A DNA stretch of 64,000 nt from Solirubrobacter taibaiensis (GTDB lineage Bacteria > Actinomycetota > Thermoleophilia > Solirubrobacterales > Solirubrobacteraceae), in contig JAPDDQ010000035.1 in NCBI GenBank assembly GCA_027587225.1, positions 1-64,000 on the forward strand. Reading direction: 5' to 3'. Below, in pieces: positions 18,199-25,357 of the stretch. Numbering within the stretch: the stretch's first letter is position 1; the number at the start of each line of letters is the position of its first letter. A program made the translations under genes and the position numbers. The notes beneath the pieces were generated by a model that ran no database searches, had not been told where the DNA came from, and saw only the letters and a list, made by a program, of their open reading frames with translations.

Positions 18199-18908
18199 GA
18201 ACCGCGCTCGCCTTCCTGACGCGCCTGCCGGTCCCGCTGCCATCCGACCCGGATCTGAGCCGGGCCGCGTGGTCGTTCCCGCTCGTCGGTCTGATCGTCG
18301 GCGGCGCGGCGGCCGCCACCCGCGCCGGCGCGGACCAGATCCTTCCGCCGCTCCCGGCGACCATCCTCGCGATCGCCGTCGCCATCCTCATCACGGGTGC
18401 GCTGCACGAGGACGGCCTCGCGGACGTTGCCGACGCCGTCGGCGCGCACGTCGACCGTCAACGCCGCCTCGAGATCCTCAAGGACCCGCGCGTCGGCGCG
18501 TTCGGCGCCACCGCGCTGATCCTGAGCCTCGCGCTGATCGCCAGCAGCGTCGCCGCGCTGCCCACCGAGGAGGCGGTGAAGACGTTGATCGTCGCTCACG
18601 TGCTGTCGCGCTGGGCGATCCTGCCCGTCGGGTTGCTGCGCCCAGCGAAGCCAGGTGGGGCCGGCGGGCTCCTCAGGGTTCGCCCGGCCGTGCTGGCGGC
18701 GGCGACGATTCTCGGCGCGGCGCTCGCCCTGGGCGTGGCCGGCGTGGCGGGCGGCGCGATCGCCGTCGCGGCCGCCGCGCTTACGGCCGCCGCGGCCGCG
18801 CTCTTGCTCCAACGGACCCTCGGCGGCATCACCGGAGACGGCTACGGCGCCACCGCGAAGCTCACCGAAGTCGTCGTCTGCGTGACCCTCGTCGCATTCT
18901 GGGGGTGA
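18195..18908 (+). CDS. cobS: Adenosylcobinamide-GDP ribazoletransferase CobS
   Basis: Integral membrane cobalamin synthase that joins adenosylcobinamide-GDP with alpha-ribazole (237 residues). FLTRLPVP at the N-terminus, ALHEDGLADVADAVG with the acidic metal-binding residues, and LGGITGDGYGATAKLTEVVV near the end are diagnostic. Several hydrophobic helices are visible. It closes the contiguous + strand operon; the following 164 bases carry a cobalamin riboswitch. CobT, which makes alpha-ribazole phosphate, was not found in the window. Confidence 0.94.
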   Translation: MRTALAFLTRLPVPLPSDPDLSRAAWSFPLVGLIVGGAAAATRAGADQILPPLPATILAIAVAILITGALHEDGLADVADAVGAHVDRQRRLEILKDPRVGAFGATALILSLALIASSVAALPTEEAVKTLIVAHVLSRWAILPVGLLRPAKPGGAGGLLRVRPAVLAAATILGAALALGVAGVAGGAIAVAAAALTAAAAALLLQRTLGGITGDGYGATAKLTEVVVCVTLVAFWG

Positions 18909-18935
18909 CGTGCACTACGATCCGCCAGTCAGCGC

Positions 18936-19020
18936 AAGGTGCGAGGAAGCCGGTGTGATTCCGGCGCGGTCGCGCCACTGTGTCCGGGCCACCTGGCCCG
19001 GAAGCCAGGAACTTCACCTT
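18936..19020 (+). promoter_or_regulatory. Cobalamin (B12) riboswitch upstream of cbtBA
   Basis: The conserved core is directly readable: GAGGAAGCCGGTG, then ATTCCGGCGCGGTCGCG, the B12 box GCCACTG (about 18,974-18,980), and the closing GGAAGCCAGGAA. A perfect six-base P1 stem forms between AAGGTG (18,936-18,941) and CACCTT (19,015-19,020), which sets the boundaries. A small hairpin (19,042-19,058, CGGGA/TCCCG) follows immediately before the ribosome binding site of cbtB, suggesting control at translation initiation. When adenosylcobalamin is plentiful, cobalt import through CbtAB should be shut down. Confidence 0.95.
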
Positions 19021-19058
19021 CGCGAACTCGCACTTTGATCCCGGGACGCTCGATCCCG

Positions 19059-19064
19059 AGGAGG
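19059..19064 (+). promoter_or_regulatory. Ribosome binding site fixing the TTG start of cbtB
   Basis: AGGAGG eight bases before the TTG at 19,073. It directly follows the CGGGA/TCCCG hairpin behind the riboswitch, so it could be masked when the switch is B12-bound. Confidence 0.75.
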
Positions 19065-19072
19065 AAGCCACG

Positions 19073-19291
19073 TTGTCGGACACCACACTCAATCCCACCG
19101 CCGAGGCACCCAGCGTCCCGCTGCTGCCGCTCGGCGACCTGATCCCCTACGCGCTGCTCACGGCGCTGCTGGCGATCATCCTCCTGTACTTCGTCGGCGC
19201 TGAAGAGGGTGCGACCTCGGTCTTCCCGGGCATGACCCTGCACGAGTTCGTGCACGACGCCCGGCACCTGCTCGGCTTCCCCTGCCACTAG
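19073..19291 (+). CDS. cbtB: Cobalt transporter subunit CbtB
   Basis: Small membrane protein of 72 residues with one hydrophobic segment (about residues 22-42) and the diagnostic His-rich end LHEFVHDARHLLGFPCH, thought to bind cobalt. The TTG start was chosen over the in-frame ATG at 18,980 because that codon lies inside the riboswitch, and AGGAGG precedes the TTG. It is followed three bases later by cbtA. CbtAB proteins are found under B12 riboswitch control in many bacteria, and the same holds here. Confidence 0.92.
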   Translation: MSDTTLNPTAEAPSVPLLPLGDLIPYALLTALLAIILLYFVGAEEGATSVFPGMTLHEFVHDARHLLGFPCH

Positions 19292-19294
19292 GGG

Positions 19295-20071
19295 ATGGAT
19301 AGTCAGAAGCTCGTCCGCGGGCTGCTGGTCCGCGGATTGCTGGCCGGGCTCGTGGCCGGCGTGCTGATGTTCGCGTTCGCCTGGGTGTTCGGCGAGCCGC
19401 AGGTCGACGCCGCGATCGCGTTCGAGGAGGCCACGAGCCCGCCGTCGAGCGAGGCGCCGCTCGTGAGCCGTGACGTGCAGTCCACGTTCGGTCTGCTGAC
19501 CGGCACGATCGTCTTCGCGGTCGCGATCGGCGGCATCTTCGCGCTCGTGTTCGCCGCTGTGCAGGGCCGCATCGGCCACGCTCGCCCGCGCGTGACGGCC
19601 GCGACGCTCGCGCTCGTCGCCTTCACGGTGATCGTCCTGGTCCCGTTCCTGAAGTACCCGAGCAACCCGCCGGCGGTCGGCGCCGACGAGACGATCGGCT
19701 ACCGCACGCGGATCTACTTCGTGATGTTGCTCTTGTCGGTCGTAGCCGCGTTCGCCGCCCTGCGCGTCGGCCGGGACGCGGTGAAGCGCTTCGGCGCCTG
19801 GAACGGCGTGTTCCTCGCCATTGGCAGCTACATCGTGCTGGTCGCGATCTCCCAGGTGCTGATGCCCAGCCTCGACGAGATCCCCCAAGGGTTCAGCGCG
19901 AGCATCATCTGGCACTTCCGCGTCGCCACGCTCGGCACCCACGCCGTGCTCTACGCCACGCTCGGCCTCGCCTTCGGCGCCCTTGCCGAGCGCTGGATCA
20001 CGCAGACGACGCGCGGCGCAGCAGATACGTATCGAACATCCAGCCCTTCCGCAGGCGCGCTGCACCCCTGA
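19295..20071 (+). CDS. cbtA: Cobalt transporter subunit CbtA
   Basis: Membrane protein of 258 residues with about six hydrophobic segments. The N-terminus (LLVRGLLAGLVAGVLMFAFAWVFGEP) and the block FLKYPSNPPAVGADETIGYRT are typical of CbtA. It is co-transcribed with cbtB under the riboswitch, giving the organism a second cobalt importer besides CbiMQO. The last 74 bases overlap, tail to tail, the 3' end of cobF on the opposite strand. Confidence 0.93.
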   Translation: MDSQKLVRGLLVRGLLAGLVAGVLMFAFAWVFGEPQVDAAIAFEEATSPPSSEAPLVSRDVQSTFGLLTGTIVFAVAIGGIFALVFAAVQGRIGHARPRVTAATLALVAFTVIVLVPFLKYPSNPPAVGADETIGYRTRIYFVMLLLSVVAAFAALRVGRDAVKRFGAWNGVFLAIGSYIVLVAISQVLMPSLDEIPQGFSASIIWHFRVATLGTHAVLYATLGLAFGALAERWITQTTRGAADTYRTSSPSAGALHP

Positions 20072-20714
20072 CGCGCTCGATCTCCGCACCGACCTCGGCC
20101 ACCACGCCGGACAGCAGCATCTCGTCCGGCGTGCCGAGGTAGGCGCCCCAGAAGATCTCCGCGTCCGGATACGCGCGGAAGGCCAGCCCGGCGTCGAGCA
20201 TCACCACGACGTCGTCGGCGTCGCTCGGCCACCCGGCCTCCAGCCGCCGACCCGTCGTGATCAGCACCGCGCCCGCCACCCGGTTCAGGGCCACCCCGAA
20301 CCGCGCCGCCAGCGCGGACACGGCCGAGATCCCCGGCACGACCCCCACCCCGAAGCCGGCCTCGCGCAGCACGCCGATCAGCCCGTCGTAGAGCGTGGGA
20401 TCGCCCCACGCGAGGAACCCGGCGTTCCCGTCCGAGGCGGCCACGGCCTCGCGCACGAGCCGCACGCGCTCCGCCCGCCACACGGCGACCGCCTCCGCGC
20501 CCCGCCCACGCGGCGGGTCCTCGATCACGACCTCGCGCACGCCTTCCGGCAACAGGGCTCGCCGCGCCGCGGCCAGCTCGTCGTCGGCGCCCTTCTGGAA
20601 GACGAACGCCACGTCGAGCGCCTCGAGCGCCCGCACGGCCTCGAGCGTGAGCCAGGCCGGATCACCCGCCCCGATCCCGATCACCTGCACGTGCCTGTCA
20701 GCATCGCTGTTCAT
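19998..20714 (-). CDS. cobF: Precorrin-6A synthase (deacetylating) CobF
   Basis: Methylates C1 with loss of the acetyl fragment, a step specific to the aerobic pathway (238 residues). GIGAGDPAWLTLEAVRALEALD, FLAWGDPTLYDGLIGVL, VVPGISAVSALAARFGVALN and the late block EIFWGAYLGTPDEML identify CobF. An upstream in-frame ATG at 20,804 would extend the protein into cobK on the other strand and is not supported. The ATG at 20,714 overlaps the cobK ATG on the opposite strand by two bases. A GTG eight codons downstream (about 20,690) is an alternative. Confidence 0.9.
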   Translation of the reverse strand: MNSDADRHVQVIGIGAGDPAWLTLEAVRALEALDVAFVFQKGADDELAAARRALLPEGVREVVIEDPPRGRGAEAVAVWRAERVRLVREAVAASDGNAGFLAWGDPTLYDGLIGVLREAGFGVGVVPGISAVSALAARFGVALNRVAGAVLITTGRRLEAGWPSDADDVVVMLDAGLAFRAYPDAEIFWGAYLGTPDEMLLSGVVAEVGAEIERVRGAARLRKGWMFDTYLLRRASSA

Positions 20715-21354
20715 GCGAGTGCTGATCCTAGGCGGGACGCAGGAGGCGCGGGAGCTCAAGGACCAGCTCGGTGACGACGCGATCCTCGCGCTCGCCCGCA
20801 CCACGATCTTCGGCGGCCCCGACGGCCTGCGCCGCTACGTCCAGCGCAACAGCATCAGGACCATCGTCGACGCCACGCACCCGTTCGCCACGCGCATCTC
20901 GGCCCACGCGCAGCTCGCCGGCGTGCCGGTCATCCGGCTCGAGCGCCCGGGCTTCCAAGCGCAGCCGGGCGACGACTGGACCTACGTCGACCACCTCGCC
21001 CAGGCGCCGATCCCCGACGACGCGCGCGTCTTCCTCACCACCGGCCACCACGAGATCGAAGCGCTCGCGCACCACCCCGCCCACTTCCTCGTGCGCGCCC
21101 TCACCCCGCCGCCGGTGCTCCCCCCGAGCCACGAGCTGCTGCTCGCCAAGGGGCCGTTCAGCCTGGAGAACGAACTGGAGCTGGTGCGAACCCGCCGGCT
21201 GACGCACCTCGTGACCAAGGACAGCGGCGGACCCGACGCAAAACTTCGCGCAGCGAAAATCAACGCAATTCCGGTGATCTTGTTAAGGCGACCGGGTATC
21301 GCAAGCCCCGTGGTCCACTCATCGGAGGAAGTGCTTGTCCTCCTATCGAACTAA
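20713..21354 (+). CDS. cobK: Precorrin-6A reductase CobK (CbiJ)
   Basis: NADPH-dependent reductase that forms precorrin-6B (213 residues). MRVLILGGTQEARELK, VDATHPFATRISAHAQ, FLTTGHHEIEAL and LVTKDSGGPDAKLRAA are the family blocks. The ATG at 20,713 shares two bases with the divergent cobF start, so any promoter and leader of each gene must lie within the other's coding region. The 3' end overlaps the next gene, a response regulator, by 20 bases. Confidence 0.93.
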   Translation: MRVLILGGTQEARELKDQLGDDAILALARTTIFGGPDGLRRYVQRNSIRTIVDATHPFATRISAHAQLAGVPVIRLERPGFQAQPGDDWTYVDHLAQAPIPDDARVFLTTGHHEIEALAHHPAHFLVRALTPPPVLPPSHELLLAKGPFSLENELELVRTRRLTHLVTKDSGGPDAKLRAAKINAIPVILLRRPGIASPVVHSSEEVLVLLSN

Positions 21355-22048
21355 CCGCCGCGCCCTTGTGGTCGAAGACACCCCTTCGGCGGCGATGCTG
21401 GTGACCGCCCTCCTCACCCAGCAGGGGTTCGAAGTGGAGACGGCCGAGTGCGGCAACACGGGCGTGGCCGCCGCTCGCGCGCTGGACCCCGAGCTGATCG
21501 TGCTCGACGTCGGGCTCCCCGGCATGGACGGCTTCACCGCCTGCCGGGAGCTGCGCGAGTTCAGCGACGCCTACGTCCTGATGCTCACCGCCCAGGACAC
21601 CGAGCTCGACAAGGTGATCGGCTTCGAGGCCGGCGCCGACGATTACATCACCAAGCCCTTCTCCACGCCGGAGTTCATCGCTCGCGTGCAGGCGCTGCTG
21701 CGCCGCCCGCGCCGCACGCCCACCGCGCCGGAGCCCGCGCCCGAGCTACGCCGGTTCGGCGCCCTGTGCATCGATCCCGCGGCCCACGAGGTCACGCTCG
21801 ACGACGAGCCGCTGAACCTCACCCGGCGCGAGTTCGAGCTGCTCGAGGTGCTCAGCGGCTCGCCGCGGATCGCGTTCACGCGCTCGCAGCTGCTCGAGCG
21901 CGTCTGGGGTGAGAGCTGGTTCGGCGACGATCACCTCGTCGGCGTCCACATCTCCAACCTACGCCGCAAGCTCGGCGACGACGGCCGCAACCCGGCGTTC
22001 GTGCTGACCGTGCGCGGCATCGGCTTCCGGATGGGTCCGGGCCGGTGA
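21335..22048 (+). CDS. OmpR-family response regulator
   Basis: Two-component regulator of 237 residues. The receiver domain has phosphoacceptor Asp58 (LIVLDVGLPGMDG) and Lys107 in ADDYITKPFS. A winged-helix DNA-binding domain (about residues 137-233) ends in VRGIGFRMGPG. The TTG start at 21,335 is supported by GGAGGA at 21,324-21,329 and lies inside the end of cobK. The next gene, a stand-alone Hpt protein, overlaps its stop by four bases. The pair could receive phosphate through a phosphorelay; no cognate kinase is adjacent. Confidence 0.9.
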   Translation: MSSYRTNRRALVVEDTPSAAMLVTALLTQQGFEVETAECGNTGVAAARALDPELIVLDVGLPGMDGFTACRELREFSDAYVLMLTAQDTELDKVIGFEAGADDYITKPFSTPEFIARVQALLRRPRRTPTAPEPAPELRRFGALCIDPAAHEVTLDDEPLNLTRREFELLEVLSGSPRIAFTRSQLLERVWGESWFGDDHLVGVHISNLRRKLGDDGRNPAFVLTVRGIGFRMGPGR

Positions 22049-22326
22049 ACCTGGAGGAGCTCGACGCCGTGCTCGGGTCCGAGGCGGTCGACGAGCTGAT
22101 CGAGATCTACCGCGAGGACCTCGCCGCGCGGCTGGACCAACTGCGCAACGCGACCGCGCCGGAGGAGATCCGCCACCACGCGCACGGCCTGCGCTCAGGC
22201 GCGGCCTCCTTCCACGCCACCGCCCTGATGGACGCCGCCCGCGCCCTCGAAACCGGGAGCGGGAGCCTCGCCGCGGTCGAACGCGCGGCGGCCGAAGTGG
22301 ACGCAGCGCTCGCGTTACGCGTTTGA
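22045..22326 (+). CDS. Stand-alone histidine phosphotransfer (Hpt) domain protein
   Basis: A 93-residue, mostly helical Hpt protein. The segment HHAHGLRSGAASF places the probable phosphorylated His at residue 47. The usual Lys after the His motif is Arg here. It starts with GTG inside the stop of the preceding response regulator gene, so the two are translationally coupled. By family logic it relays phosphate between a hybrid kinase and the regulator. Confidence 0.8.
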   Translation: MNLEELDAVLGSEAVDELIEIYREDLAARLDQLRNATAPEEIRHHAHGLRSGAASFHATALMDAARALETGSGSLAAVERAAAEVDAALALRV

Positions 22327-22357
22327 CCCTCGCGCCCGAGCGGGGATCCACCCGGAC

Positions 22358-23875
22358 ATGAGCGAAGAACGACGCCCGAAGACGACCACCGACTCCGGCA
22401 TCCCGGCGCCGAGCGACGAGTTCTCGCTCACCGTGGGCGAGCAGGGCCCGACCGTCCTGCACGACCACTACACGGTCCAGAAGATCCAGCACTTCAACCG
22501 CGAGCGCGTGCCCGAGCGGGTCGTGCACGCCAAGGGCAGCGGCGCCCACGGGTTCTTCGAGGTCACCAACGACGTCAGCCAGTTCACGAAGGCTGGTCTG
22601 TTCCAGCCCGGGATGCGCACCGAGATGTTCGCGCGCTTCTCGACGGTGGCCGGCGAGCAGGGCTTCGCCGACACCGTCCGCGACCCCCGCGGCTTCGCGC
22701 TGAAGTTCTACACCGAGCAGGGCAACTACGACCTGGTCGGCAACAACACGCCGGTGTTCTTCGTCCGCGACGCGTCGAAGTTCCAGGACTTCATCCACTC
22801 CCAGAAGCGCCTGCCGGACACCGGGATGCGCTCCAACGACATGCAGTGGGACTTCTGGACGCTCTCACCGGAGTCCGCGCACCAGGTGCTGATCCTGATG
22901 TCGGATCGCGGCATCCCGCGCAGCTTCCGGAACATGCACGGCTTCGGCAGCCACACGTTCAGCTGGATGAACGCGGGCGGCGAGAAGTTCTTCGTCAAGT
23001 ACGCCTTCAAGACCGCGCAGGGCATCGAGAACTTCACGCAGGAGGAGGGCGACGCGATGTCCGCGGAGGACCCGGACTTCCATCGCCGTGACCTGCGCAA
23101 GGCGATCGACGCGGGCGACCACCCCGAATGGCGCCTGATGGTTCAGGTGATGCCCTTCGCGGAGGCGGCCGACTACCGCTTCAACCCGTTCGACCTGACG
23201 AAGGTCTGGCCGCACGGCGACTACCCGGAGATCGAGGTCGGACGGATGGTGCTCGACCGCAACCCGGCGAACTTCTTCGCCGAGGTCGAGCAGGCCGGCT
23301 TCTCGCCCGCGAACCTCGTGCCCGGCATCGGCCTGAGCCCGGACAAGATGCTGATGGGGCGGATCTTCTCCTACCACGACACGCATCTGCACCGGATCGG
23401 CGCCAACCACGAGCAGCTGCCGATCAACGCGCCCAAGTCCGAGGTCAACTCGTACAACAAGGACGGGCACATGACCTACAAGCACTCGGGTGACCAGCCG
23501 GTGTACGCCCCGAATTCGCACGGGGGCCCGATGGCCGACCCGGCGCTCGGCATGGACATCGGCTGGTCGGTCGAGGGCGCGGAGATCGGCCGCTACGCGA
23601 ACGCCAAGCACGCCGAGGACGACGACTTCGGCCAGGCCGGCACGCTCTACCGCGAGGTCATGAGCGACATGGACCGGGACCACCTGGTCAGCAACATCGT
23701 CGGCCACGCGAGCGACGAGGTGGCGACGGAGACGCAGGAGCGCGTCGTCGCCTATTGGAGCTCGGTCGACGCCGAGCTGGGCTCGCGGGTGGCGAGCGGG
23801 CTCGGCGTCAACCAGCGCCAAGGACGGTTCGCGCGCTCGAGCCAGACAGTGGCCGAGCACGCGAACCGAGCGTAA
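22358..23875 (+). CDS. katA: Catalase (heme, small-subunit type)
   Basis: Monofunctional heme catalase of 505 residues that breaks down hydrogen peroxide in the cytoplasm. The active-site His57 lies in RVVHAKGSGAHGFF, Asn131 in GNNTPVFF, and the proximal heme ligand Tyr339 in RIFSYHDTHLHRIG. The length places it among the small-subunit catalases. The ATG at 22,358 lies 31 bases after the Hpt gene. The stop TAA directly abuts the stop of the convergent cheY gene, leaving no spacer for a terminator. Confidence 0.96.
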   Translation: MSEERRPKTTTDSGIPAPSDEFSLTVGEQGPTVLHDHYTVQKIQHFNRERVPERVVHAKGSGAHGFFEVTNDVSQFTKAGLFQPGMRTEMFARFSTVAGEQGFADTVRDPRGFALKFYTEQGNYDLVGNNTPVFFVRDASKFQDFIHSQKRLPDTGMRSNDMQWDFWTLSPESAHQVLILMSDRGIPRSFRNMHGFGSHTFSWMNAGGEKFFVKYAFKTAQGIENFTQEEGDAMSAEDPDFHRRDLRKAIDAGDHPEWRLMVQVMPFAEAADYRFNPFDLTKVWPHGDYPEIEVGRMVLDRNPANFFAEVEQAGFSPANLVPGIGLSPDKMLMGRIFSYHDTHLHRIGANHEQLPINAPKSEVNSYNKDGHMTYKHSGDQPVYAPNSHGGPMADPALGMDIGWSVEGAEIGRYANAKHAEDDDFGQAGTLYREVMSDMDRDHLVSNIVGHASDEVATETQERVVAYWSSVDAELGSRVASGLGVNQRQGRFARSSQTVAEHANRA

Positions 23876-24235
23876 CTACGCCAGGGCCTTCGCGACCGCT
23901 TCCTGCACGCGGTCGGCCTTGAACGGCTTCACGACGAAGTCGCGAGCGCCGAGCTTGATCGACTCCATGACCTTCGACTCCTGGCCGAGCGCGGAGCACA
24001 TGATCACGCGCGCGGTCGGGTCGAGGCTCATGATCTCGGAGAGGGCGGTCAGGCCGTCCTTCTCGGGCATGGTGATGTCGAGCGTGGCGAGATCAGGCTT
24101 GAGCGCCTGGAACTGATCGACGGCCTCTTGGCCGTTCGTGGCTTCGGCGATCACTTCGTGACCCGCCTTGGTGAGAGCGTCCGACACCATCTTGCGCATG
24201 AACGCGGCATCGTCGACGACGAGAACGCGGGCCAT
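23876..24235 (-). CDS. cheY: Chemotaxis response regulator CheY
   Basis: Single-domain receiver of 119 residues. Asp53 (ATLDITMPEKDG) is the phosphoacceptor, and Lys103 lies in FVVKPFKADRV. There is no output domain, as expected for CheY. The ATG at 24,235 is preceded by GGAGGTGG. It is the last gene of a cheA-cheC-cheD-cheY operon on the minus strand, and its sequence (MARVLVVDDAAFMRKMVSDAL) is of the CheC/CheD-associated type found in Firmicutes and Thermotogae. Confidence 0.92.
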   Translation of the reverse strand: MARVLVVDDAAFMRKMVSDALTKAGHEVIAEATNGQEAVDQFQALKPDLATLDITMPEKDGLTALSEIMSLDPTARVIMCSALGQESKVMESIKLGARDFVVKPFKADRVQEAVAKALA

Positions 24236-24236
24236 C

Positions 24237-24770
24237 TCAGGCCACCTCCTGGAGTACACGTGACTTGGGGGAAATTGCAGAAACTGCGGGGTACAGCTGC
24301 TCGTCCTTCGAGCCTGCCTTGCGGACGGTGACGACACCGGTGATCGGGTCGACCCGGACCGTGCGGCCCTTGGTGCCGCCGGTGTCCTCGGCGTGAATGC
24401 GGATCCGCTCGGCGGCCAGCGCGGCCTTGACCGCAGCCGCGTTGCGGACGCCGACTTCGAGCGTGGAGCCCGCGCCGGCGAACATGCTCGCGCCGCCGAC
24501 GACGATCGCTTCGAGCATCGGCTTGCGGCCGCCGAGCGCGACCACCTGCCGGAGCAGCTCAGGCACCGCCTTGTCGGCGAACTTGAGCGGGTTCAGGTCT
24601 TTGTTGTGCCCGTCGGCCGCCGGCAGCACGATGTGTGCGAGGCCGGCGACACCCTTGCGGCGGTCCAGCAGCACGAGGCCGATGCAGGAGCCGAGTCCGA
24701 GCGCGACGAGCGAGTCCCCGGGCGTACCCGAGGCGCACAGCTCGCCCATGCGTGCCATCAGATCGCTCAT
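24237..24770 (-). CDS. cheD: Chemoreceptor glutamine deamidase CheD
   Basis: CheD deamidates glutamines of methyl-accepting receptors and is regulated by CheC. In this 177-residue protein the catalytic Cys29 lies in ALGLGSCIGLVLLD and His46 in GLAHIVLP. The block IVVGGASMFAG is also conserved. The ATG at 24,770 overlaps the cheC stop by four bases. The upstream in-frame extension to 24,842 is antisense to nothing conserved and is rejected. Confidence 0.93.
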   Translation of the reverse strand: MSDLMARMGELCASGTPGDSLVALGLGSCIGLVLLDRRKGVAGLAHIVLPAADGHNKDLNPLKFADKAVPELLRQVVALGGRKPMLEAIVVGGASMFAGAGSTLEVGVRNAAAVKAALAAERIRIHAEDTGGTKGRTVRVDPITGVVTVRKAGSKDEQLYPAVSAISPKSRVLQEVA

Positions 24771-25357
24771 GCGACGCCAATGCGCTCGAGCAGCTCCTCC
24801 GCGCCACCGTGATCGGGGACGAGGAGGAAGACGATCGAGCAATCCTCGCCCTCGATGACGAGGCTCGAGTCCAGCAACAGGGTGCGATCACTCGCGGCGG
24901 CGCGCACGGCCAGCACCGACTCGACGATCGCGCCGAGGAAGTCGGTGACGGTCGCGGGCGGCGTGGGCTCGATCTCGAGCCCGGTCATGCCGGCGAGGGC
25001 GTTCAGGTAGGACGTGCCGACGACGTTGCCGATCTCGCCCAGCGCCGACGGCGCGAGGTCCGAGTGCGGCTCGAGGCCGAGCATGACGCAGATCTTCTCC
25101 GCGTTCTCGGGCGTGAGCAGCATCAGCACCGTGGCGGGCAGCTCGCCCTCCACGCCGAGCATGATGCCCGTGATCTCCAGCTCGGGCGCCCCGAGCTGAT
25201 CGACGGCGTCAGCCATCGGCAGGACACGCGCGTCCGGCACCGCCAGGTCGATCGAACGACCCAGCATCTCCGACAGAGCGGTCGAAGCCGTACCGGCCCC
25301 GATGTTGGCCAGCTCACGCAGCGCGTCGAGCTGTACCTCGTTGTATTGAGCGCTCAC
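24767..25357 (-). CDS. cheC: CheY-P phosphatase CheC
   Basis: CheC of 196 residues, a phosphatase of CheY-P that also binds CheD. Both duplicated active-site motifs are intact: ELANIGAGTASTALSEML (Glu15, Asn18) and ALGEIGNVVGTSYLNAL (Glu108, Asn111). The GTG start overlaps the cheA stop by four bases, and the gene ends in the cheD start. Confidence 0.93.
   Translation of the reverse strand: MSAQYNEVQLDALRELANIGAGTASTALSEMLGRSIDLAVPDARVLPMADAVDQLGAPELEITGIMLGVEGELPATVLMLLTPENAEKICVMLGLEPHSDLAPSALGEIGNVVGTSYLNALAGMTGLEIEPTPPATVTDFLGAIVESVLAVRAAASDRTLLLDSSLVIEGEDCSIVFLLVPDHGGAEELLERIGVA

Noticed and set aside
18980..19072. Upstream ATG for cbtB at 18,980
   Set aside because: It lies inside the riboswitch core; the TTG at 19,073 has AGGAGG and matches the family start.
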